A stretch of 6,387 bases of DNA. It comes from Verrucomicrobiota bacterium (GTDB taxonomy: Bacteria > Chlamydiota > Chlamydiia > Chlamydiales > Rhabdochlamydiaceae). Made by a program: the position numbers and the translations under genes. Each line of letters starts with the position of its first letter. Position 1 is the first letter of the stretch. The notes beneath the pieces are model-generated. The model saw only the letters and a list, made by a program, of their open reading frames with translations, was not told the DNA's origin and made no database searches. Below are positions 1 to 5,863 of this stretch, piece after piece. The DNA lies in NCBI GenBank assembly GCA_903970455.1, contig CAJCIW010000227.1, forward strand, positions 1 to 6,387, written 5' to 3'.

Positions 1-656
1 AGCCATTGAAAGAGTGCAAAGAAAAACCCAATCCCAATTAGTGTTATGCAATGATGGATCGAATCGATTTCTCCCCAATGGCTGAGAGCCGGTCCAAAGC
101 TTAAAAGAGATGAAATGGATAAGAAGTAGAATAGAATGGAAAGAGAAGACTCAGTTTTTGTTAACGATTCGATAAAAATGTAACTTAAGCCGATCATTAG
201 AGCGGCAGCTAAAGACGCTATCGCACAGATGTTCCATACCCCAATATGCGGGCTGAGAATGCAACCGATTCCAATGAATGCGGCAAAGATAGCAATAAGA
301 GTTCGGGAAGAAATTTTTTCTCCACGCCAAATATATAGAATCGCAAGAATAAAGAAAGGGGCGGTCTGCTCCAGTAAAATCGCATTGCCTAAATTCAAAT
401 GTTGAATTCCATATGTGGAGAAATAAATCGAGAGAAGGCTTAAGGAGGAGCGAACGAAATGAAAAGGGAGTCGTTTTGTCTTTAATTCCTCTTTTTTTCT
501 TAGAAAAAGAAACAAAAAAAAGCAAAAGCCAATGAAATTGCGCGCAAAGACGATGAGTGGAAAAGATAGAGGGATTGTCTTAATAAGAAAGGCCGCAAAG
601 GCATAGGAAGCATAAGCGGCAAGGGAAATGAAAATTCCTTTTTCTACAGCTCTCAA
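1..656 (-). CDS. EamA/DMT-family inner-membrane transporter, 5' part (runs off left edge)
   Basis: This is an integral membrane permease of the drug/metabolite transporter superfamily; the substrate cannot be told from sequence. About 218 codons are present and the 3' end lies outside the window. The frame shows alternating hydrophobic helices (about residues 7-28, 33-52, 68-85, 92-110, 117-135, 141-161, 172-188, 202-218). The first EamA domain is complete, with an ARN at the start of helix 2, the stretch LNLGNAILLEQTAPFF, WRGEKIS, then a glycine-rich helix ending in ILSP. A second domain begins near residue 140 and is cut. There is no ATG before residue 153, so I chose TTG at 656-654. It is preceded by an in-frame TAA and by a purine-rich AAAGAAAAAAGAG seven bases upstream. 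The gene is divergent from the oppA-like gene. Chlamydiae use DMT permeases for host metabolites such as S-adenosylmethionine, but assigning that substrate here would be a guess. Family sure, start and substrate uncertain. Confidence 0.85.
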   Translation of the reverse strand, partial: MRAVEKGIFISLAAYASYAFAAFLIKTIPLSFPLIVFARNFIGFCFFLFLFLRKKEELKTKRLPFHFVRSSLSLLSIYFSTYGIQHLNLGNAILLEQTAPFFILAILYIWRGEKISSRTLIAIFAAFIGIGCILSPHIGVWNICAIASLAAALMIGLSYIFIESLTKTESSLSILFYFLSISSLLSFGPALSHWGEIDSIHHCITLIGIGFFFALFQW

Positions 657-663
657 AAAAAAA
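655..663. repeat. Homopolymer A9 (T9 on the minus strand) at the EamA start codon
   Basis: Nine A on the plus strand read as nine T on the minus strand, between the purine-rich ribosome site (676-664) and the TTG start (656-654). The last two T belong to the start codon. Slippage here would not shift the reading frame, because a TTG is always regenerated at the end of the run; it would change the spacing between ribosome site and start codon, now seven bases. Confidence 0.6.
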
Positions 664-678
664 CTCTTTTTTCTTTAA

Positions 679-707
679 AATTTACATCAAGTGTGCGAAA
701 TTGCCAA
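679..707 (-). promoter_or_regulatory. Candidate sigma70/sigma66-type promoter for the EamA gene
   Basis: Read on the minus strand, TTGGCA (707-702, one mismatch to TTGACA) is followed by a 17-base spacer and TAAATT (684-679, four of six matches to TATAAT). A start site near 672 would leave a leader of about 16 bases containing the purine-rich ribosome site before the TTG start. The elements fall inside the 5' end of the divergent oppA-like frame if that gene begins at GTG 693, which is a mild argument for a later oppA start. On the plus strand a TAAAAT (676-681) could serve as a -10 for oppA, but no good -35 sits at the right distance. This is pattern matching only. Confidence 0.35.
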
Positions 708-2279
708 GAATCAAATTTCTGTTTTTCAATGATGCAAAAGAGTCTTACAACCAGCTTTCATAAAGATCCTTCCACGCTTGACCCGAGAAAGAGCGGCGAC
801 GCGATTTCTTCGGCTGCCATCTTCTTGCTTTTTAGAGGGCTCACGAAGCTGCAACCAAATCATGAGATCACTTTCGATATCGCCGAATCTTTTCAAATTT
901 CCCGCGATGAAAAGCGGTATGTGTTTTATCTCGGAGAAAATTATTGGAGCGACGGAAAACCGATTACTGCGCAAGATTTTGTCACCTCTTGGAAAGCAGT
1001 CTTAAAACCTGCCTTTCCTGCTTTGTCCGCCCATTTATTTTATTCGATTAAAAACGCTCAAGCCGCAAAAAAAGGGGATAAGCCTTTAGAAAAAGTTGGT
1101 CTTCATGCTGAGGGGACTAAGAAACTCCTCATCGAATTAGAACATCCCGTTCCAAATTTTTTAGAGATCATCAGCTTTTGTAACTTCTTTCCTGTCCCTT
1201 CCCATTTCGAAGACCCTCTTCGTAATGAAACATTTGCCTGCAGCGGTCCATTTCAATTAGTGAAATGGAGTCACGGGAAGGAACTCCTTTTCAAGAAAAA
1301 TCAGCAATATAAGCAAGCTTTTTCAATTTTTTTCGAGTCGATTCTCATTCGCATCATTGCAGATCCTAAAGAGGCCTTTAATCTTTTTGCATCAGGAGAA
1401 TTAGACTGGGTCGGCGAACCTTATTCCCCCCTCCCGGTCAACCATTTGCCAGCCCTTGAACAAGAATGGAAAAGTCAGTCGATTGGTGGGGTCTCTCTCT
1501 GTTTTTTTAACTGTCAGCAATTTCCTTTTTCCAATCGAAATTTGAGGAGGGCATTCTCCTATGCTATTGATAGAAAAAAAATTTTGCGAAAACTTTATCT
1601 TCCAAATGCTACACCTGCTATGGGGCTTGTTCCCCCGATTTTCAAGAAAAACAAGACGAGCGACTTTTTCACAGATGAAGAAGGGGAAATCGCCCAAAAA
1701 TATTTCCAAAAAGGGATCGAAGAACTTGGGAAAGGTGGGGAAAAATTGTGTTGGAAACTTTCCTTTGAGGCCTCGGAAATCAATTTTCAAATCGCCAAAT
1801 CTCTCAAAAGAGATTGGGAAGAGACCTTTTCCATAAAAATTCATCTTGAACCTCTTGAGTTTAAAATTTTTTATGACCGCCTTTCTAAACGGGAATATTT
1901 GATCTCATTCACGGAGTGGATCGCGCAATACAACCACCCAATGAACCTTCTTGAAAGACTAAAAAATCCTGAAAGCGGAAAAAATTTTGCAGGGTGGTCT
2001 GATAAAGAATACTCGCGGCTATTAGAGCGTTATCTAAAAGATGGGGATGAAAATAGAAAGCTTGATCTGATCGAACAGGCGGAGCAGTTCTTGATCCAAC
2101 AAATGCCGATTGCTCCTCTCTATTTTTTTTCTTATTCCTATTTACAAAAGCCTGATTTAAAAAATCTTTTTTACTCACCTATAGGTAGAGTTTACATTGA
2201 ACATGCTTCCTTCCCAAAATCGCAGACACAATCCGAGTTTTATGAAGCTGATCGACACGCACGCTCATCTCACATCTGA
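693..2279 (+). CDS. oppA: OppA-like peptide ABC transporter solute-binding protein (SBP_bac_5), no visible signal peptide
   Basis: Family role: a substrate-binding protein that hands oligopeptides to an Opp-type ABC permease, normally exported as a lipoprotein. Counted from GTG 693 (528 aa), family landmarks run in order: DPSTLDPRKSGD (25-36), the lobe I stretch YWSDGKPITAQDF (84-96), CSGPFQLVKW (183-192), a ligand-lobe region with AFSYAIDRKKIL (287-298), and the C-terminal MPIAPLYFF and LKNLFYSPIGRVYIEHA (489-505). The fold therefore looks complete. What is missing is the N-terminal hydrophobic segment and lipobox cysteine: similarity starts within about 20 residues of any possible start. 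Starts available are GTG 693 and ATG 729 or 732 (giving 516 or 515 aa); none has a strong ribosome site. The last 20 or so residues extend past the usual family end and overlap tatD by 38 bp. No opp permease genes lie in the window. Family sure; start and export state uncertain. Confidence 0.88.
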   Translation: MRNCQESNFCFSMMQKSLTTSFHKDPSTLDPRKSGDAISSAAIFLLFRGLTKLQPNHEITFDIAESFQISRDEKRYVFYLGENYWSDGKPITAQDFVTSWKAVLKPAFPALSAHLFYSIKNAQAAKKGDKPLEKVGLHAEGTKKLLIELEHPVPNFLEIISFCNFFPVPSHFEDPLRNETFACSGPFQLVKWSHGKELLFKKNQQYKQAFSIFFESILIRIIADPKEAFNLFASGELDWVGEPYSPLPVNHLPALEQEWKSQSIGGVSLCFFNCQQFPFSNRNLRRAFSYAIDRKKILRKLYLPNATPAMGLVPPIFKKNKTSDFFTDEEGEIAQKYFQKGIEELGKGGEKLCWKLSFEASEINFQIAKSLKRDWEETFSIKIHLEPLEFKIFYDRLSKREYLISFTEWIAQYNHPMNLLERLKNPESGKNFAGWSDKEYSRLLERYLKDGDENRKLDLIEQAEQFLIQQMPIAPLYFFSYSYLQKPDLKNLFYSPIGRVYIEHASFPKSQTQSEFYEADRHARSSHI

Positions 2280-3018
2280 ACAGCTACTCCCTGTATTGGA
2301 TGACGTCGTTGCAAGGGCGAAAAAGGCCGGGATTGAAAAAATTGTCAACATTTGTACAGATGAACAAAGTTTGGCCGAGGGAGTTTTGCTGCATGAAGAA
2401 GCCCCTTGGATCTTTAATGCGGCCGCAACGACACCTCATGATGTGGAAAAAGAAGGTGCTGTTTTTTTTCCATTGGTCGAGCGAAGTGCTTTAGAAGGAA
2501 GGTTGATTGCGATTGGAGAAACAGGTCTCGACTATTTTTACGAACACTCGAATAGACAAGAGCAGCAGAGATACCTTTCCCTCTATTTTTCTTTGGCGAG
2601 GCAGGCCAAGCTCCCCTTGATTTTTCATTGCCGGGATGCTTTTTCTGATTTATTTTCTATGGCCGATGAGGAATATCGTGGTTATCCCGCCCTTCTGCAT
2701 TGTTTTACAGGAAATTTGGACGAGGCGCGAGAGGTCTTGAACCGGGGATGGTATTTATCGATCAGTGGCATCGTGACCTTTAAGAACTCTGCAGCATTGC
2801 GAGAGGTTGCCAAATACGTTCCTCTCGATCGCCTTCTCATCGAGACGGATGCTCCGTATCTCGCACCGCAAACCCATCGCGGTCAATTAAATGAGCCTGC
2901 GTACCTGGCTGAAACAGCGCGTGCGGTTGCTGACGCAATGGGGATTTCTGTCGACAAGCTCGCCGCTGCGACCGTTGAAAATGCAGTGAGATTTTTTTCT
3001 TTTTCAAAAGTTCCATAA
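2242..3018 (+). CDS. tatD: TatD-family metal-dependent hydrolase (TatD/YcfH/YabD type DNase)
   Basis: A cytoplasmic TIM-barrel hydrolase of the amidohydrolase superfamily; characterised members are Mg2+-dependent 3'-5' exonucleases. The 258-residue product has the usual family length. Metal and catalytic residues are all visible: D5-T-H7-A-H9 at the N-terminus, E93 in IGETGLDYFYE, H129 in LIFHCRDA, H153 in LLHCFTGN, and D203 in LIETDAPYLAP, followed by the signature HRGQLNEPAYL (212-222). I chose ATG 2242 because TatD proteins open with the hydrophobic strand leading to DTHAH. TTG 2197 and ATG 2203 are also in frame and a GGTAGAG lies before them, but they would add 13-15 atypical residues. 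The start overlaps the oppA-like gene by 38 bp, so the two are probably cotranscribed. One deviation: the family motif GVHPHD is ATTPHD here (62-67). Adjacency to sdhC is the chlamydial gene order. Confidence 0.95.
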   Translation: MKLIDTHAHLTSEQLLPVLDDVVARAKKAGIEKIVNICTDEQSLAEGVLLHEEAPWIFNAAATTPHDVEKEGAVFFPLVERSALEGRLIAIGETGLDYFYEHSNRQEQQRYLSLYFSLARQAKLPLIFHCRDAFSDLFSMADEEYRGYPALLHCFTGNLDEAREVLNRGWYLSISGIVTFKNSAALREVAKYVPLDRLLIETDAPYLAPQTHRGQLNEPAYLAETARAVADAMGISVDKLAAATVENAVRFFSFSKVP

Positions 3019-3081
3019 AGAGTAAAAACAGTTTTTGCATAGGTTCAGATGTAAAGCTGTTTTACGAAAAGGTTTTTTTTC
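3019..3081 (+). promoter_or_regulatory. tatD-sdhC gap with imperfect inverted repeat and T8 tract
   Basis: The only sizeable gap on the plus strand after oppA. GTAAAAACAG (3022-3031) is mirrored by CTGTTTTAC (3057-3065), with one extra A in the left arm; pairing can extend inward through TTT/AAA with a one-base bulge. AAAAGG (3067-3072), the likely sdhC ribosome site, and a run of eight T (3073-3080) follow directly before the sdhC ATG. The repeat could be an operator, a weak attenuator or the tatD terminator. It is AT-rich, has a long loop, and its T tract is seven bases away from the stem, so it is not a classical terminator. I saw no convincing -35/-10 pair here. Confidence 0.3.
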
Positions 3082-3960
3082 ATGAGTATTGCAACGTTGG
3101 CAATTCCCAGGGCTTTTATTTGGCGCAGGCTTCATTCGTTGATGGGGCTTTGGCTGGTTTTGTTTTTGATCGAACATCTTCTGACAAATTCGCAAGCGGC
3201 TTTATGGCTTGGGGAGAATGGGCAAGGGTTTGTCGACATGGTGAATACGATCCATAATTTACCCTATTTGGAAGTGATTGAAGTCACTTTGCTGGGAGTT
3301 CCTTTTTTGATTCACATGATCTGGGGGGTCAAATACTTATTAACGAGCAAATTCAACACCTCCCGCTCAGATGGCAGCACCCCTCACCTTCCCCTTGGAC
3401 GAAATCGCGCCTACACTTGGCAGCGGATCACTTCGTGGATTTTATTGATCGGTATCATCCTTCACGTGGCCAAATTCCGCTTTATCGATTATCCCACAAA
3501 AGTGCACGCAGGGGACCAGACTTATTATCTCATCGATCTATCGAGGGATGAAGGGCTTCCTACGGTCGCTAACCGCCTGGATGTTAAATTATACGATTCA
3601 GAAACGGTGGGTAACGAAAGAGGAAAACTAGCAGATAATTTATTCGAAGCGTTGGAAAAACAAAAAATCTCTCCCGGCCATGTGATCGCCTCGACTCACG
3701 AATTCGGAACGGCTTCCCTCCTTGCGGTGCGCAATACATTTAAAAATCCTATTTACATCGGGCTTTATACGATTTTTGTCCTCGCCGCCTGTTTTCATGC
3801 CTGCAATGGATTTTGGACATTCCTGATCACTTGGGGATGGGTATTGAAAATGGCCGCGCAGAAGGCATGGGTTATTGTTTCCATCGTATTTATGGCCATT
3901 ATGCTTTTCCTCGGGCTGGCCGCTGTGTGGGGAACCTACTGGTTAAACTTAAGGTCATAA
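3082..3960 (+). CDS. sdhC: Succinate dehydrogenase cytochrome b558 subunit (B-type, diheme anchor)
   Basis: Membrane anchor of complex II; it holds two b hemes and passes electrons from SdhB to menaquinone. The 292-residue product has five predicted transmembrane helices (about 17-36, 63-88, 114-134, 223-252, 262-288), the layout of the Bacillus subtilis/Wolinella one-subunit anchor. Local motifs line up with B. subtilis SdhC: RRLHSLMG (15-22), FLIEHLLTN, LIHMIWG, ILHVAKF, and FHACNGFWTF before ITWG. The four likely heme ligands are H32, H78, H128 and H239. The distance from H128 to H239 is about 70 residues longer than in B. subtilis: a soluble insertion (about 135-215) lies between helices 3 and 4, on the outer face by the known topology. 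Start ATG 3082 has AAAAGG nine bases upstream. First gene of the sdhCAB operon; sdhA starts 4 bases after its stop. Confidence 0.95.
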   Translation: MSIATLAIPRAFIWRRLHSLMGLWLVLFLIEHLLTNSQAALWLGENGQGFVDMVNTIHNLPYLEVIEVTLLGVPFLIHMIWGVKYLLTSKFNTSRSDGSTPHLPLGRNRAYTWQRITSWILLIGIILHVAKFRFIDYPTKVHAGDQTYYLIDLSRDEGLPTVANRLDVKLYDSETVGNERGKLADNLFEALEKQKISPGHVIASTHEFGTASLLAVRNTFKNPIYIGLYTIFVLAACFHACNGFWTFLITWGWVLKMAAQKAWVIVSIVFMAIMLFLGLAAVWGTYWLNLRS

Positions 3961-3964
3961 TTAA

Positions 3965-5857
3965 ATGGGCAAAATGGGAAAAGAAGTCGTCGTGGTCGGT
4001 GGAGGGCTTGCCGGGCTTGCCGCAGCGATGAAATTAGCTGAAAATGGATGCCACGTCAAAATCGTCTCGGTGACAAAAGTCAAAAGGTCCCACTCCGTTT
4101 GCGCGCAGGGCGGCATCAATGCCGCGATGAATTTAAAGAACGAAGACGATTCACCGCTCATCCATGCTTACGATACGATCAAGGGGGGAGATTTTCTTGC
4201 TGACCAGCCCCCTGTCGTCGAAATGTGTCTCGCCGCTCCCGGCATCATCCGGATGCTGGACCGGTTCGGTTGCACTTTCAACCGCACACCTGAAGGGGAT
4301 CTCGACTTCCGCCGTTTCGGCGGAACGCTTTACCATCGCACAGCTTTTTGCGGCGCATCGACGGGACAGCAGCTCCTTTATTCTTTGGACGAGCAGGTGC
4401 GGCGCTATGAAGCGAACGGGCGAGTCGAAAAATTTGAAAACCATGAATTCATGCGCCTTGTCATGGATGAAGAAGGGTGCGCACGCGGCATTGTCATCAT
4501 GGACCTTTCGAGTCTAAAACTCGACGTTTTGAAAGCCGATGCAGTCGTGTTTGGAACAGGCGGTCCCGGGCTTATTTTTAAAAAATCGACCAATTCGACC
4601 TTTTGTACAGGGGCTGCCAACGGACGGCTCTACATGCAAGGGATGCAATATGCAAATGGCGAATTCATTCAGATCCACCCGACTGCGATTCCAGGGGAAG
4701 ACAAATTGCGTTTGATTTCCGAATCTTCCCGTGGAGAAGGGGGAAGGATGTGGGTTTATGGCGATTCTTCGAAATCGATCACCACTCCTGAGGGAAAAAC
4801 AATCCCTTGCGGCGCAACAGGAAAGCCCTGGTATTTCCTTGAGGAGATGTATCCCGCTTTTGGAAATCTTGTGCCGCGCGACATCGGCGCCCGGGAAGTT
4901 TTGCGCATCTGCGAGCTTGGGCTTGGCGTGGAAGGGGGGATGCAAGTTTATCTCGATGTTTCCCATCTTTCGCGGCAGATTCAACATAAGATCGAGTCGG
5001 TCCTCGATATCTATCGAAAATTTACAGGTGAGGACCCTCACAAAGTCCCGATGAAAATTTTCCCCGCTGTCCACTATTCGATGGGAGGGGCGTGGGTCGA
5101 TTGGCCGGCAGTGGATGACGAAGACCGGATGCAACGATTCCGGCAAATGACAAACATTCCCGGCTGTTTCAATGTTGGGGAATCCGAATTTCAATACCAC
5201 GGCGCAAACAGGCTCGGCGCTAATTCCTTGCTTTCCTGCATCTTCGGCGGCCTTGTCGCAGGGATGGAAGTTCCCCGTTATTTAGAAACGCTCAAATCCA
5301 GCTATGGGAATCTGCCTTCCCGTATTTTCTCCAATGCATTGGGTCAAGAAGAAGCGTTGATGCGCGATTTGATGTCGAGAAACGGCAAAGAAAACGTTCA
5401 CAAGCTGCATGACGAGCTGGCCGATGTAATGGTCAAAAATGTCACTGTTAAAAGAAACAATGCCGATTTGAGAAACACACTGGATGTGATCAAAGCGATC
5501 CGGGAACGTTATAAAAACATCAGCCTCGACGATCGAGGGTTGCGCGTCAACCAAACTTATACGTTTGCCAATCAATTTAGTCCCATGCTCGAACTTGCGC
5601 TCGTTATGACTAAGGGAGCTTTGCTCCGCGATGAATTCCGCGGATCGCACTACAAGCCTGAGTTCCCGCAACGCGATGACAAGAACTGGCTAAAAACAAC
5701 GATTGCCGCATATGATCCGAATGAGGACGAGCCTGTGATCAGCTACGCGCCAATCGACTTGCGTTATTTAAAGCCGACGGCGCGCGATTACAGCAAGGCA
5801 AAGAAAGTGATCCCCCATTTTGAAAATTTGCCTTCCAATATCAAATTACCGGTGTGA
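3965..5857 (+). CDS. sdhA: Succinate dehydrogenase flavoprotein subunit
   Basis: Catalytic subunit of complex II, oxidising succinate to fumarate on covalently bound FAD at the cytoplasmic face. In the 630 residues I see the Rossmann motif VVVVGGGLAGLAAA (8-21), RSHSVCAQGGINAA (41-54) with H43 as the expected 8-alpha-FAD linkage, HPTAIPGEDKLRLISESSRGEGG (start 238) of the substrate site, RDIGAR (305-310) with the proton-relay arginine R305, HYSMGG (370-375) and GANRLGANSLL (414-423). The C-terminal signature GSHYKPEFP...RDDKNWLKT is intact. HPTAIPG and the VCAQGG context point to the B-type (Bacillus/Wolinella-like) group rather than the E. coli type. Start ATG 3965 has AAGG ten bases upstream inside the end of sdhC; ATG 3974 is possible but poorly placed. 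Length is at the upper end for the family. The stop TGA is followed three bases later by sdhB in the same frame. Complete, no missing residues. Confidence 0.98.
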   Translation: MGKMGKEVVVVGGGLAGLAAAMKLAENGCHVKIVSVTKVKRSHSVCAQGGINAAMNLKNEDDSPLIHAYDTIKGGDFLADQPPVVEMCLAAPGIIRMLDRFGCTFNRTPEGDLDFRRFGGTLYHRTAFCGASTGQQLLYSLDEQVRRYEANGRVEKFENHEFMRLVMDEEGCARGIVIMDLSSLKLDVLKADAVVFGTGGPGLIFKKSTNSTFCTGAANGRLYMQGMQYANGEFIQIHPTAIPGEDKLRLISESSRGEGGRMWVYGDSSKSITTPEGKTIPCGATGKPWYFLEEMYPAFGNLVPRDIGAREVLRICELGLGVEGGMQVYLDVSHLSRQIQHKIESVLDIYRKFTGEDPHKVPMKIFPAVHYSMGGAWVDWPAVDDEDRMQRFRQMTNIPGCFNVGESEFQYHGANRLGANSLLSCIFGGLVAGMEVPRYLETLKSSYGNLPSRIFSNALGQEEALMRDLMSRNGKENVHKLHDELADVMVKNVTVKRNNADLRNTLDVIKAIRERYKNISLDDRGLRVNQTYTFANQFSPMLELALVMTKGALLRDEFRGSHYKPEFPQRDDKNWLKTTIAAYDPNEDEPVISYAPIDLRYLKPTARDYSKAKKVIPHFENLPSNIKLPV

Positions 5858-5863
5858 GAAGTG
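5851..5863 (+). promoter_or_regulatory. sdhB ribosome site and GTG start overlapping the sdhA stop
   Basis: GGTGTGAG (5851-5858) spans the sdhA stop codon (TGA 5855-5857) and is the only Shine-Dalgarno-like stretch before GTG 5861. No ATG lies near the conserved start of SdhB, so GTG is the natural choice; the next residues NKTFILKVYRG match the usual SdhB opening. This arrangement suggests translational coupling of sdhB to sdhA. Confidence 0.6.

Noticed and set aside
151..525. Open frame of 124 residues on the minus strand
   Set aside because: It lies in a different frame from the EamA gene on the same strand. Its translation has no membrane-protein or other family character, while the neighbouring frame reads as a clear permease.
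1401..1844. Open frame of 147 residues on the minus strand
   Set aside because: It is antisense to conserved OppA regions; its phenylalanine-rich translation is what lysine-rich sequence on the other strand produces.
2197..2241. Upstream TTG or ATG start for tatD with GGTAGAG ahead of it
   Set aside because: The GGTAGAG encodes conserved OppA residues, and the extra 13-15 residues do not fit TatD, which begins just before DTHAH.
2462..2469. T8 run within tatD as a possible frameshift site
   Set aside because: The frame continues intact on both sides and gives the expected conserved IGETGLDYFYE, so nothing suggests programmed or accidental shifting.
4514..5200. Long open frame (228 residues) on the minus strand inside sdhA
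   Set aside because: It is antisense to highly conserved sdhA sequence; its composition is that of a shadow and no family is recognisable.
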